Source: Leguminivora glycinivorella (lineage: Eukaryota; Arthropoda; Insecta; Lepidoptera; Tortricidae). Taken from it: a DNA stretch of 64,000 bases. This document shows, piece after piece, positions 34,422 to 47,133 of the stretch. How positions within the stretch are numbered: position 1 is the first letter of the stretch; every line of letters begins with the position of its first letter. The notes below the pieces were generated by a model, which made no database searches, was not told where the DNA came from, and saw nothing but the letters and a program-made list of their open reading frames with translations. Position numbers and translations under genes: made by a program. The DNA lies in NCBI RefSeq assembly GCF_023078275.1, contig NC_062977.1, positions 7,461,118 to 7,525,117 of the forward strand. Reading direction: 5' to 3'.

Positions 34422-34552
34422 CAGTCAACCAATTGGAACCCTAGGCCACTCTACAACCATGTCAAAATGACAAGCATTAAGAAATTTCTTACAATCTGAT
34501 TTATAATGTCACTATGACATAGTTCTACAGTGGCCTAGGGTTCGGTTGACTG
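34422..34552. mobile_element. TA-flanked TIR element, CAGTCAACC family (copy 1)
   Basis: 131 bp bounded by CAGTCAACCAATTGGAACCC and GGGTTCGGTTGACTG, with TA at 34420-34421 and 34553-34554. Inverted similarity continues (CTAGGCCACT/AGTGGCCTAG). A longer copy is at 53.2 kb. Probably a mariner-like MITE. Confidence 0.85.
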
Positions 34553-34554
34553 TA

Positions 34555-35820
34555 CACAATATATAGTACAATAAGCTATGCTCAATTTAGGCCTTAAAAA
34601 TCTGTGTAATGTGTAGTCGAATATTTACCTATAAATTTGGAGATTTTTGCCAGTTTTATAAGATAAAACATGTTTGCTTATTTCTCTTATTAAAATGTTT
34701 AACATTCCCTTCCTGCAACGTTTATTTTCCGGGTATGGTTAGCCAAGTAGAAGCTTCGCTCGAGTGTTATGTGTTTAATCGATACGTGGTAATTAATCTT
34801 CTTTGAAATTAACTTGAACTTTGATCATAACGACGGTTATTAATTGCGGGCACTTTCTAGAAATTATACTTATGTAATTAAACATATATTTTGAGATGTT
34901 CGAACACGGTTGAAGTAAGGCTAATCGAAGTTGGCAGCGATTTCGGTAGAATATTATGTGCAAGTGTTATCATAGTGTTATCCAAATTTATTTTTGAAAT
35001 GTTGGATTTGGAACCTAATTAAGTAGTTTAGAAGTCGCTTTGACGCTTTTTTACACATTCAACAAGCAAATGTAAACCTTCTACATAATTACGTTTATTG
35101 AAAAAAAAAAATCTTTCACCGAGTTTACCTCAATCAAAAAACGTCACTCAAAGTCACGTCTATAAATATCTATACATATCTAAACTTATTACTGGGGAAG
35201 AAGGTTGAAAATTGTATAAATATTTATGTAGCTGACCGTACCTCTTAAAAATTAGTTCAAAAAGGCAATAAATTTAATTTTTTAAATAGATACAACTTAA
35301 AGCAAACACTTCTCTTCTACGATAGATGCGGTGTTGAAGTCATGTGATCACGGAATGCTTGAAAAATGTTAATAAAAAAATATAGATTTTGGATATGAAA
35401 AGTGTATTTTGACTACGTATTCTCGATTAAAAATATGTGTAATTTATTATTTATTTTGGCCACCGAAAACGCTGTCAGCGATGAAGTGACGTCATCGAAT
35501 TCGAACCTTACTGCATGTCAAAACAATCACTAACATATTGAACTTTATGCCTTCATACTTAAAAAGTCAGAATTGTTTTCGAATAGAATGACCTGATGCA
35601 CAGATAATCTGTAGATTAACATGACTGTGTTGTTTTCGCCTGGTTACGTAAAAGCATAGTTAAAATTTTTTTTATGCTGATTTTAAGTCATTATTAAATA
35701 TGGTAATATATTATTTCGGTTAATTGGACAGTGCTTAATCATATAAGACAGATTTAAAAAAAAGGTCAAGTAGCATATAATTTCACAACACTAGTCATCT
35801 TGAGCTTACCGTGAGAATAT
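34555..35820. other. unique AT-rich DNA
   Basis: Nothing recognised. An A run near 35100 and short open frames without domains are all that is seen. Confidence 0.35.
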
Positions 35821-35824
35821 GTAT

Positions 35825-36211
35825 CACTGAGAAAAATTGCATTGTGAATTTTACAAGTTCGACTTGTTGCGGGTTTATCCGTTTGAAACAAAAGTATTTT
35901 AGTAAACGGAATAAAGCACAATACTGATGGTACAAGTCGAATTTGTTCGAACAACAGGGTCAAACTTGTTAAAAGATATTTGATTGAATCAGCCAAACAT
36001 ATGTTTAAAACAATATGTGTCATGTTGCGTTTATAAAATTGACTTGTTGATTCAAATATATTGTTGATTCAAATGACAAGTAACTTGTAGAATGTACTAG
36101 TTACACTTAACAAAATCTAACTTGTTGTTTGAACCAAAGAGCACGTAGGCGCTATTTTAACCAAAAAACTTGTTGAACGAACATGTAAACTGGTTGTTTT
36201 TTCTCTCAGTG
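35825..36211. mobile_element. TA-flanked TIR element, CACTGAGAG family (copy 2)
   Basis: The 387-bp copy begins CACTGAGAAAAATTGCATTG and ends TTTTTTCTCTCAGTG; TA lies at 36212-36213, and at 35822-35823 with one extra T. Compared with the 19.3-kb copy it keeps extra internal sequence, including ACAAGTCGAATTTGTTCGAA. It has no transposase. Confidence 0.85.
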
Positions 36212-36247
36212 TAAGAATGTCTTAATAATTATAATAATTTCTTCATC

Positions 36248-36464
36248 AGATAATGTGCTAAAAGTATTTAAAAGGCGCCTAAAACAGGCAAGTATCTCAC
36301 ACGCTGCACGACGGCATTGTGCAGACGTCAGCGATCAATCAACCGATCGCCTGGCTCATCTATCACGCCGCGGACTTCGCACCAAATGGCGGCTAACTGA
36401 CGAGAAATTAGAAAACAATTTTCACCTACTTTACCGTGGAAAATGTTTAGGTCTTCGCTTTTAG
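36248..36464 (+). other. candidate terminal exon, unknown
   Basis: After an acceptor-like ATTTCTTCATCAG, a forward frame stays open to a TAG at 36462-36464. The peptide includes LKVFKRRLKQASISHAARRH and LRTKWRLTDEKLENNFHLLY. There is no ATG at the start, no known domain and no nearby AATAAA. Low confidence: it may be chance next to the upstream element. Confidence 0.15.
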
Positions 36465-36554
36465 GGCTATTTTTTGAATATCAAGGAGGGATGTATATTG
36501 TATATGTTACAAAACTAACATGAGTGGACTTTTTTGCAATCGAAAAGTACCTAA

Positions 36555-36734
36555 TCCATAGTAATATTATAAATGGGAAACTGTGTGTGTCCGTTTGTTT
36601 GTCCGTCTTTCACGGAAAAACGAATCGACGAATTGTCGTGATTTTTTAAGTGGATATAGTTGAAGGGATGGAGAGTGATATAAGCCACTTTTTGTCTCTT
36701 TCTAACGCGAGCGAAGCCGCGGGCAAAAGCACCA
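36555..36734 (+). mobile_element. Lep1-type Helitron (copy 3)
   Basis: Starts TCCATAGTAATATTATAAAT after an A. Body GTTTGTCCGTCTTTCACGG and the hairpin region GCGAGCGAAGCCGCGGGC are kept, but the 3' end reads AAAAGCACCAG rather than CTAG, so the terminus is changed or slightly truncated. Confidence 0.85.
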
Positions 36735-37531
36735 GACCATATTATAATCACAATTTGTTTAGAAAAATCGCAAAACGTATGGTTGACATAACTGATGACC
36801 GAAGAGCTGGCAGCTTCCGCGTACAAATCATCATCATTGCGATAAAATGAGGAAATGTGTCCGGAATTCTTAAACCTATAACCCTATTTTAGACTTTTTA
36901 CAGCGCTGGTGACAAAAAAGCATACGGTCCCCCTGATAGTAAACCTATTACGCACGGCCGACCCTAACCCTCTGCACTCTCGTAAGCTGAGTTTTTAGTT
37001 AGGTAAGTAACTATTAAGTAGCATGCTTAGTTTTACTATAGTAGGTATGTACAGTTTCTCATATATCTATTCTCATATTCTTAATAAATACGCATTATTA
37101 AATATGATTACGAATTGAATTGAATATACCGCGAAACCCTTCAAATTACACGTATTGACTGTAAATATCGGGGAAAATCAGGCTTTAGATGCCACATAAT
37201 ACCGTGGCTCACATAACGTAATATAATTACAGCAGATATTAATAATCAACTCCGTATAGAGGTTCGTCTCGGTAATTTCAGTTACTTCGGATTGCTTATT
37301 CGTGTTTTGAATACAAATTCGAAGGTAAATGATAAACCGACGTTGTGTTTGCAGTTTCATAAAAAGCAAAGCAACGAATCGATTCTACAGAAAATACATT
37401 TGTTATGGCAATGACGTGTCACGTAAGCAATATAATACATTGTCCTGGAACGGTACGTCGGCGGGTAAAAAACATAGTCGTTTGTTAATTCCCAGACTTT
37501 CTTAGATTTACAGAACGTAGAACTTGTAAAG

Positions 37532-37864
37532 CGGGAGAGCGCTGGTAGCCTAGCGGTAAGTACGTGCGACTTTCGTTCCGGAGGTCGCGGGTTCGAACCC
37601 CGGCTCGCACCAATAAGTTTTTCGGAATTAATGTGCGAAATGTAATTTGATATTTGCCAGTCGCTTTTCGGTGAAGTAAAACATCGTGAGGAAACCGGAC
37701 TAATTCCAATAAGGTCTAGTTTACCCTTCGGGTTGGAAGGTCAGATGGCAGTCGCTTTCGTAAAAACTAGTGCATATGCCAAGTCTTTGGACCCCAGGAC
37801 CCCAGCGGACCCCAGGCTCCCATGAGCCATGGCAAATGCCAGGATAACGCAAGGAGGATGCTGA
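37532..37864 (+). mobile_element. SINE, family A (copy 4), full head
   Basis: The full tRNA-like head is present: GCGCTGGTAGCCTAGCGGTA (A-box) and GCGGGTTCGAACCCCGGCTC (B-box). The family body follows, with ACCCCAGG repeated near the 3' part, ending in GATAACGCAAGGAGGATG. A perfect 15-bp duplication GTAGAACTTGTAAAG flanks it at 37517-37531 and 37865-37879. It is the best reference for the family. Confidence 0.93.
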
Positions 37865-37879
37865 GTAGAACTTGTAAAG

Positions 37880-40800
37880 AATTGAAGTAAATTAGTCATA
37901 GTCTAATTTAATTGACGTAATTGGGCTGGAATTATGCTACATTCTTTAGTTTAAAGTAAAGATGCATTTTATGAAAAATATTCATTTATAAATTGGTGTT
38001 TTTGATGAAGAAAGAAGGCAAAAGGATTTATAAGTCAATACGTAGGAAAATCACAATCTTTACCCTCAAAAAAGATCTTGTACGCATACATGAAAAAATG
38101 TCTATACTTATAAAAGAGTATAGGAGTATTGTTTTATACTATTGAGTCGCTTTATTGTAAAACGTTCTCGGGTCATAAATTTTATCCTTAAATCCTAATT
38201 GGATAAAATGCAAAAATGTTCGGAAAAAATTTAATCACGCGCGGTAATTTCTACGGGACGTGCCTAAATCGGACGCTTTTATGATGTCAGACACTTCGCG
38301 TTAAATACGAAGGCTTAAAAAGGGTTGACAGCGAGTAGCCTTGTCACCTGGCAACACTGGGACATACCGCTACCTTCATCATACGGCGGCCGGACGTTCA
38401 TTGATAATTAATGGGCGATGCCACTGTAACGAAAACAAACGACTGGCGGCACGCGCACGATAACGATTAATATCTTTGCGGGCGCAGCAAAAACAAACCT
38501 ACTCCTGGCCTTGGTGTGATAAATCATATCTCATCGAGGCGCAAAAATAAATGAAGCCAATGATAAACGACGACGAATTCATGGAGTACCGAAATACTCT
38601 ATTCGAAAATTTTAATTCTCCGAGACACTTAAAAACAATATTCGCCAGAATCTCTGACGTCACAAAATTGAGGGTGAGTGATGAACCGAAAAATAATCTG
38701 GATGGATATTATCACAAACATTTTACGTTTACCGTCAAATATGCCTCTTCCAATTTAGCTCATGGGCTAATGGAATCCATTTATTCCTTGAAAAAGCGGC
38801 ATTATAGCCGACGATTTTACTGGCAATAAGAAGGTGACGTTCTGTACGAACGTTGCTGTTAATAAATGTTAAAAGCGCAAGCGGTGTTGTAAATTGCGAA
38901 CAAAGTAAACATTTAACATAATTCAACAAAGTAACATTTTTATCGAGGAATCGTCTCAATCACGTAATCTCAAAAGACTCTTATTTGATTTTACGATAAT
39001 GGTCCCTGGAGCGAGCACCGGCCGTCCCCAGGTACCCCTACATCCAGCCTCGGAAATTGTGTTAGCCACATTCGAGGACCAGGAAATTAGAAACGTTGAA
39101 GGATGTAATCGAATGTCCTTCTCTAGCTTCGGTGTACCTTTGTTACCTCTATCGCTTCGGTTGTACAAAAAGCTAATCAGTAAATGGAATACATATTTCA
39201 CGTTGCTAGATAAAACTGAAAATTTAACGGAAATTGTAATCTGTTTTGGACCAGATCCTATCCATTACTCACATATTGATTGAATAAGAAATAAAGAATG
39301 ATTCGAAATATCTAAAGAGAGAATAGAGTCTATGTAAAAAGAGTTACTTTATTTTACTCTTGAAGCCTTATTGATGTACTGTAGGTACATTATGAAGATA
39401 ACGTAGCCTAGGAATTTCACGTTTTGAACAAATTTTATCATCAACGACCAAAATATATTGAAAACATAATTTTAGAACACGTTAAAGTAAAACTGGAGAA
39501 TAATTTATTTTAATTTCATATTTTTAGCAAGAAGTCCCTAACGAGAATTATTTTCATTCCATTTTTTTTAAACTAGAGCTCGTTTCTGAATCGTCGAAAA
39601 AACCAAATGTCCGTCGTGCTAATTTCTGGAATACTTTGTGTTCGTTAGACCGACGTGACTCCGGTACGGTCGCCACCGACCGACTGTGCTAATTACGTTA
39701 GTGATCCCCACCCACCCCAAAGTAAACGACTCCGCTTTCAGTGTAAACAACCACTCAACTTTACCAAGAAAAATTCGCAAACCCACTTATTCACGTCTCC
39801 AAGGTATACGGCGACAAAACGTATACGTTTGAGAGTTATTTGATGTGATAAGATGATTTTTATTTATTTTGTTCATGAACACTAGAAACTATTTTTTCAG
39901 ATTCACAGACAAAAATAATAGTCAATTTCTAAGTGAATGTTTACGTCAATTAGGTAAATTCTGTAAACATTTTTTTCATTTTATTTATTCTTTTCAATAT
40001 AAAAAAAACATCATCTGTATCGTAGGGATAGTAAAGTCACAAGAAAGAAAAAATACGAAAAGTCAAAATCTGTTCCAAGACTTGTCCAGATATTATATTT
40101 TCCAATTTATTGATCCCCCAGGATATTGTGTTCGGTTTCGTTTCGGTACCTAGAAGTTTTCAATCCCTCTGCGTTTTGGGAGTTGCACTCGACAATCTTA
40201 TCAGGGAGGGAGGGAGGGAAGATTTTCCAGTGTCCGGTGCCCTCTCACCTTGAAGGATTTCCCTCGGCGCGGAGGAGGGCACCGATACTATTTCAAATTA
40301 TGCGTGTAGTTCGCCTTTGAGGGCTTTACTATTCGTAATATTGTTTTGTTTCGTTTTGTTGGAAATGTGCGTAGGTTTACTGGTGAGATTTTAGCTTCAT
40401 CCCTTATTGACGTTCAAAATAAAAGGGTAAAGAAATTTCTTTTAACGAAATGTTTATTCATTTTCAACAAGAAAAATTGTATCATGAGATACCCAAATCA
40501 ATAATGAACACATACATAACATTACGTAAAACGTTCACAAAACAACTTGAAATAATGAGAATGAAGAAAAAGTTTTATGCCTCAATCGCGTTAGAGACAG
40601 CGCGGCCCTCGCCGTTGATAATGCCATTGCAATACTCGAGATCCGATTGTATTGGCAAATTGGATCAAATGCAGCGTTCGCCGCGCAAAAGATAAGGTAC
40701 CCGTGCATCCCGTGTAATACGGGCAGTAATATCAAGTCGCTATCGCGCCCTGACCACCGGCTCTAATCGCTACATACAATCGTCTTCTCAGTTGTTTTTT

Positions 40801-40983
40801 ATCCTATAGGCAATTCATTTGTTCTTGATAATAAACTGCTTTAGTAGATTTTATTCTTGAATAGTATTTGCAAGAATAACTGCACATAATTATTGTGTCA
40901 AGGGTTTTGTACCTACCTATTACTCAGATAGTCATTAATTTTAGTCTATTATTTTGTATCATTATATATTTTTTATATTTAAT
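37880..40983. other. unique DNA with several open frames
   Basis: Frames at 38551-38829 (92 codons) and 38999-39283 (94 codons) on the plus strand are the longest. The second is open on both strands. Neither has a recognisable domain or clear splice context. A small palindrome, GTGCCCTC...GAGGGCAC, occurs at about 40236-40282. No repeat family was recognised. Confidence 0.35.
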
Positions 40984-41001
40984 ATATTTCTAGATTTATC
41001 A

Positions 41002-41187
41002 GGCAAGGAAGCGAAGAAGTGAAAGCATGAGCGCGCGTTGGGCAGACAGAATAACGTCTGTGACAAAGACCACTTTGCGGGCTGACATGCACCGGGCCCA
41101 GGATCGAGTGGGGTGGAGACAACTGGTGAAGAGTGTCCACATTCGTCACGTCCCTTAGTCATGAGGATATGACAAAGAAGAAGAAGA
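41002..41187 (+). mobile_element. LINE 3' end inserted beside a SINE
   Basis: Carries the C-terminal LINE peptide SARWADRITSVTKTTLRADM followed by HRAQDRVGWRQLVKS, a stop and a (GAA)n tail. It is flanked by AGATTTATCA at 40992-41001 and 41188-41197, a 10-bp duplication of its own. It therefore inserted separately at the 5' edge of the next SINE. Confidence 0.82.
41027..41158 (+). pseudogene. LINE ORF C-terminal fragment
   Basis: 43 codons from an internal ATG to TAG (41156-41158), with the spaced W, D, R, W residues typical of this LINE group's C-terminus. It lacks the catalytic parts. No frame damage is seen in the short remnant. Confidence 0.75.
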
Positions 41188-41197
41188 AGATTTATCA

Positions 41198-41525
41198 AAA
41201 AGCGCTGGTGGCCTAGCTGTAAGAGCGAGTGACTTTCGATCCGGAGGTCGCGGTTTCGAACCCCGGCTCGCACTAATGAGTTTTTCGGAAGTTATGTGCA
41301 AAATGTCATTTGAAATTCGCCAGTCGCTTTTCGGTGAAGTAAAACATCGTGAGGAAACCGGAATAATTCCAATAAGGCTTAGTTACCCGTCAGGTTGGAA
41401 GATCAGGATGGCAGTCGCTTTCGTAATACTAGTTCCTAAGCCAAATCTTGGGATTAGTTGTCAAAAGCGGACCCCAGGCTCCCATGGGCCGTGGCAAATG
41501 CCGAGATAACGCAAGGAGTACGATG
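41198..41525 (+). mobile_element. SINE, family A (copy 5)
   Basis: Head GCGCTGGTGGCCTAGCTGTA, B-box GCGGTTTCGAACCCCGGCTC, body, and 3' end GATAACGCAAGGAGTACGAT. ATATTTCTAGATT at 40984-40996 and 41526-41538 is its target duplication, now stretched apart because the LINE tail later inserted inside the 5' side. Confidence 0.9.
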
Positions 41526-41538
41526 ATATTTCTAGATT

Positions 41539-43480
41539 GCCACAACTCACTAAGACGCCCGGTAAATCAATCCACATAATTTTGTACATAGAATAGGCAT
41601 TGTAATTGAACATTCTCATCACGAGGTGGGAAAATACTTCACTGAAACTTCTGTGCCCTTTTTTATCATTAAGTATTTAAGTTGCCATAAAGTGATTGAT
41701 ACGAACAGAAGTGCATGCACTTTGTATTGGGGAATGCACGCTTTACGGATGTCTGTGCTTATAGCAAGAAACTAGGTACATAGGTTGGTATCAGATACAT
41801 CGTTAAAATAAAACAAAAATGAATATTGCCGAAACTCATTCGATCCAAAACAAACAATTGGAATGACAGGTTTAAAAACATCACCCCAAAATGGTATAAA
41901 CATGAATAAAACACAGATAAGACAAAATAACAATATCGCAAAACATTGCAACAATTCCCTAAATGTTTCGCATGTTACAAAAAAATATATGTAATATCGC
42001 GTCGTATCAAGCACAAGCGCCGACGGCGCATTCGTGCCATTGTTTTTGTAACAACGAATATCATTCAAATAAACGAGAGCGCTGTTACGCAGATTATTAC
42101 TGCGCTATGGAGGCTCGTTACTAAATACGATAAAGATATGAAAAAATCAAACGCGCTTACTATTCCAACTCGGCGTTATTAAAGTTCACTCCTATTGTGA
42201 GTGAAATGTTGAGAAAATGTTTTTTTTTTCAATACAAAATAATTATGTCGATGTGGAATTTTGTTGTCAAGTAGGTATTACACACATATTAGAAAGGATT
42301 TAAAATGATTGAGGTGCTGTGGAGGTAAATGCATGTTTACCATATACTTAAGTTAGTTTTAATACAAAATTGTGTACATTTAACTCTGTTTGTTTGAAAT
42401 AAAAATAAAATAGGAATTGTAATAGGTGGCGTTCACGAAGAGAAATCTGCCTTAAATGCTGATAATGATCATCAAAACAAAAATAAAATCTTTCATTATA
42501 TTAATATTCAAAAGTAGGACAAACATTTTCGGCAAAACCCTGACTTGCAAAATTCCCATTTTTCCATATTATAGCAGTAATTGCGACCAAACAGCGGTTC
42601 TCATTAGGGGGTGAATTTTAAATTTGCGAGGGTGTCCCACTCAACTATGTATGAAGAGGTCTATCCTCGCAGCGTTTGGTCGTTGCACGCATATTATAAA
42701 ACCTTCTTGTGTCCTGGATTGCCAGGGAGGGTTGAACAGTGGAGTGGCTTTGGTCTATGCCTATATTAAAACACGAGTGACGTCATTTTGGAAATCTAGT
42801 AACGTAAGAATGTTTGATGTAATAACTTCACTGATGTTTTCACTTTACCGTGGTCATATGTAAGTTTAACAGTATTACTTTGATACTTGAGCCTTCTAAT
42901 ATCTATTCTACTTTCTCTTAAAAAACTGCTTCTTGTTCTTGTTCAAGCTGCGTTGCATGAAACGTTGTGTTGTTTTTATTGCATAGTGACTTTCAATTAA
43001 TTAGTTAGATACTTCGTTACAACATTTACTGGTCAGTCAAGAAAAAAAAACTACCTTTGCAGGTTCTTTAAAATATAACTTTTTATTTCATCTCCACGAC
43101 CTTTCATACTCCGGGAGTGAAACTCAAGGTAAACCGATTACGTGGTAAAAATTCATAACGCCAATGTTATCTTCGTGTTGAGCACCTAATGTTTAGTAAG
43201 TGGGCTTAGCTATTACGAGCGCATTTGCGTTTACGTGAATGACAGAAAACAATTTTTCTACTAATAAAATGCCGAGTGTTTCTCTGATAAGAACATTTTG
43301 GTTAGAAAGTTAAAAACATACTCGTATAGTCAAGTATAGGTGTAAAATTTCAGAAAACAATGAATATACCTATAGTTCAAGAAGAAATTGTAGAGATTTT
43401 AAGTATTTATACTGGAATACCATCCCTTTTAAATCAATTAATGTAGGTATATATTTAAGGAAACGGGACGATACTACAAT
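41539..43480. other. unique DNA, nothing recognised
   Basis: The region 41750-42180 has overlapping open frames on both strands, with no domain. The forward frame at 42624-42863 (79 codons) is also unrecognised. AT-rich otherwise. Confidence 0.35.
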
Positions 43481-43482
43481 GT

Positions 43483-44300
43483 TAGTAATAGTAATAGTAA
43501 TAGTGTTTATTTGCTTTAAATGTAGTACATTCATGGTGTTACGAAATAATGGTTAGTATGTGCGTACATTCAGACTTAAAAAAGTCATGCAAATTTTTCC
43601 TTAATAACTAAGTTGTATCCTGAAACAATGTTATTATATAATTAACTAGGTACTTACTAAGATAACATGCCAATAAACAAGATGACAAAGTCCAGCAAAT
43701 TACATTACAAATGATATTATTAAAATAGAAAAATGAAATGTCTGTCTGTCGAAATACTATTATTAAACAATATTAATTATGCGAAACAATTGATCAGTAA
43801 TGGATTATTAATTAAAATATATTTACAATTTTATCCAATAAGGTATTAATTATATTTACTAATCCGCTGATACATTATTCAAATTGAGGTAGTCTTTTAA
43901 GCTATAATAGTTCTGTTGGGCCAGGTAGGCGTGTAATTTCTTTTTGAATTGGTGAAGGGGTAATTCTTTTATGTCATCAGGCAGCTTATTAAATATTTTA
44001 ATGCACATTGCATAACAGGAGCAACTTTTCATTTTGGTTTTAATTTTAGGCAAGACTAATCTATTTGGGTATCTGGTGTTGAAATGTGTTATTTCGCTTT
44101 TTTTTAAACAAGTCTGGATGCTGTTTTACAAAAACACATACTTCAAAAATATACAGTGAATGTACAGTTAACACTTTCAATTCAGCAAATAGATCTTTGC
44201 AAGATGATCGTCGCGAGGCGTTACACATTGCCCGGATGCACTGTTTTTGGGCTATGAAAGCATGACTTATTTGCCACTTCTTAGTTTCAAATTTTTTTGT
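43483..44300 (-). mobile_element. LINE 3' end, 5'-truncated
   Basis: Minus strand. About 430 bp of coding sequence are followed by about 375 bp of 3' UTR and a (ATTACT)n-like tail at 43483-43505. The peptide includes AQKQCIRAMCNASRRSSCKD, VHSLYIFEVCVFVKQHPDLF and, after a frameshift, FNKLPDDIKELPLHQFKKKL. This is the usual end of CR1/jockey-like reverse transcriptase proteins in Lepidoptera. Confidence 0.9.
43859..44290 (-). pseudogene. LINE reverse transcriptase C-terminus with frameshift
   Basis: The upstream frame reads to ...VKQHPDLFKK. After an 8-base A run (minus strand; 44098-44105) the match continues one frame over (SEITHFNTRYPNRLVLPKIK...) to a stop at 43859-43861. Seven A residues would keep the frame, so a single inserted A in the homopolymer explains the break. 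The catalytic core is absent because of truncation. Confidence 0.88.
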
Positions 44301-44309
44301 TGGGCTCTA

Positions 44310-46312
44310 ATAAATACAAACACTTGGATATAATGAAATTGTAACCCAATAATGGTAAAAGCAAATGACGAAAATATAATGAACCCCTCAAGCGCTTATT
44401 GAAAACAAAAATCTCAATAGAAACGTGGTAAACAATACGGCACCAGCTTAAGCTTATCTCCCTCGCTGACTTATGATATCATTATTTCCCTTTTTGCAAA
44501 AATTTACGGAGCAAAAACAGGCGCATGGCGTGAATACTAATTTTTTCGGTCAATATATTGATATCGGCGCGCCTCAGGCCTAACGTAATTGCCCCCTCGT
44601 ATACAAACTCTATTCAAAATAAAACAGATGTAAAAATTTGTGAACGTTATCATTTTAATCTTCTTTTTGCACTAAGTCTCCCCAATTGTTCAGCTAAGCT
44701 GCTAAATAAACTCCGCAACACATCCGTAATGTAAAGAGAACTTGCTTAGTTATTAATGGAAAACCACGTTTCATTGTGGATTCTATACCTTTTGTCGGTT
44801 TTGCGTACGGTTTTTATTTTGTTGATGATAATTCTATTTTATTATTCCATTTTAAATCACTGATTATTTAGTCCCGCTAGGTCAGATCATGTCTAGAATT
44901 ATTAATGTCCGTTTCGTGTTTTGTGTTATGAAAGGGAAAATAATGCCCATTCGCCGTCACCCTCACATAAAACTGGTGATTTAGTGGAAAATACCGCTTA
45001 TTTGCATTGCCAATACATCTCTCCGTGGGCATAAAACATGTGAACGTAAAACCGGATGAGCGGAATAAGATATAAACGGCCGCTTGCACATGGAATCTCA
45101 GATTTTACAGCCGTCTTATATATCTTAAAGTGAAATATGGGACGATGTCATTTTAGTCAATCGCCTGAAGTCGACGGGCCGAGTATTTATTAGCGCGACT
45201 TTGGCGTGCTTTGTTGACTACATAGCTCATTTTCAAAGCGAATGATACTTACGTAAATTGAAAATGTCTCCTTTTATTTGCCTCATCAGTAGCTTTCAAA
45301 GTAATATCCGCGGATGATTATCTTTCATAAATATTTCATTCTGAGAAATTTGCTTTGAGCGCGTTACGTTGAAGAATTTAATAATTCATACGTACGAGCC
45401 ATAAATTAAATCAAAACCTTAGGAATAGATAATGCGATCTCTTGAGGAAAACAGGATTGCCGAAATCTGTGCAAACAGGATAATGTAACGCAATCGTGAT
45501 GGACAAACAACGCGACAACTGAATAGCGCTCTTAAACGAACTGCTTTTAGCATTGTTTGTGTTTCGATTTACAGAACCAGTATTCAAATAGGAATCCTAT
45601 AACAGGTTTTGAGAAAATAAAGAGTTATTTTGATGAACTCAAGGCACTTTTTTTGTTTCTTTACTTTTGTCTATATTCGTTGCTTACATAATTACTATCG
45701 TTGATATTTTTGTTATTTAAATTAGGTAGGCATTTGTTACTTAAGATATGGATTATTTCTCCTGTTGATACTTTTTATGAAAAATAATGTTAAAAAGGTG
45801 ATTTCTAGCAAAACCAGGCAAGGTAATCTTAGTCATTGATGAAACATACTGTTTAAAACCACTATCTACGTCATTAAGCTACCTACTTAAATTATTCTTG
45901 GATTTAAAATACCAACCGTTTATTTCCTTCTATTGCTGAAACAGAAAACCGGGAATGCTCCTAATAAAATGTGATATGCAAACTCGCACATAAAACCTCA
46001 GTGGCAGTAGCAGGGATTCCTCATTGTGGATGCGCGCGCCGGAAGCATAAGTTCAAATGGCGGTTCCTGCCCTTCATACATACTTGAGTGAGCCCGCTTT
46101 AGTATCGTAAAAATTGTAATTAAAATTCACATCCAACCGTTGAGAGCCGGGGAGATAACTATTCTATGTGTGTGTCAATGTGGTGTAGGTACAGACAATG
46201 TAATGCAAACACTTAAATTATTGTGAAAAAGAAAAGTGGACGCGGTTCTTTGATACTAAAAGAGGGAAGTAAATACGTATATCTATATATTTTTTTACTT
46301 TTATAAGTATAA
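44310..46312. other. unique DNA, nothing recognised
   Basis: AT-rich with moderate GC patches near 44560-44600, 45040-45200 and 46020-46080. No coding domain or repeat supported. Confidence 0.35.
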
Positions 46313-46555
46313 CTATCTTTTGCCCGCAGCTTCCCTCGCGTTAAATTCGAAAAAATGCGAAATTCTTCATACAAACTTCCACCACCCATTACAGGGAAGT
46401 GGGGGGTTAGAAAGAGACAAAAAGTAGCCTATGTCACTCTCCGTCCCTTCAACTATCTCCACAAAAAATCACGTCAATTCATCGCTCCATTTTGCCGTGA
46501 CAGACGGACAAACAGACAGAAACACACACTTTCCCATTTATAATATTAGTATGGA
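46313..46555 (-). mobile_element. Lep1-type Helitron (copy 4) with internal extra segment
   Basis: Minus strand starts TCCATACTAATATTATAAAT after an A and ends GGGCAAAAGATAG (CTAG changed to ATAG). About 65 bp starting AATTCGAAAAAATGCG (46346-46410) separate the terminal hairpin region from GAAAGAGACAAAAAG, which directly adjoins it in the other copies. The hairpin itself is damaged (GGGAAGCTGCGG). Confidence 0.85.
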
Positions 46556-47133
46556 TTATGTCTGATTTTGTAACAACAGTCCTATAATTTTAAGAACCCT
46601 TATTAAATTTACTTGTAAAAACTTCAATAATAGGTACTCTTAGAAATAAATATCTATAAAAGTATGAGATTACGAGGTACGAATAAGACATTCATCTAGT
46701 TTCATTACAATCGACCGGACTGCCGCGGGCAAGGACTGCAAAACTTCACTACTTGCTCTATTACCTGTAGTAATAAAACGTTTCCATAAAAGCAAATATC
46801 GTTGTATTTTGAAAACAATACTCTATGTAAATATTTTATAACAGATGCAGGTCTATTTGATCATAAACATTTGAATAATTAACTGAGACAGAGAAATTGT
46901 GAATATATTTGTGGTTCCAGGTTTTACTTTTCATTGATTAAATTTTGTAGGTATATGTAACGGGCATGAAAACCGGGTGGAATATAACGTGAGCAATAAA
47001 TTAAACTGAAGCTGTCTGGAAACTGTGTAACATTTATTGAACAACTTGAAAAAAAAATACTATTAATTTACGCTCAAATCTTTTTAAAACCACGTTATTG
47101 TGACTAGTTACCTAATACTAGGTAATATTGTAT

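Noticed and set aside
38999..39283. 94-codon forward frame as a gene
   Set aside because: The opposite strand is also open over much of it, and there is no recognisable domain or splice evidence.
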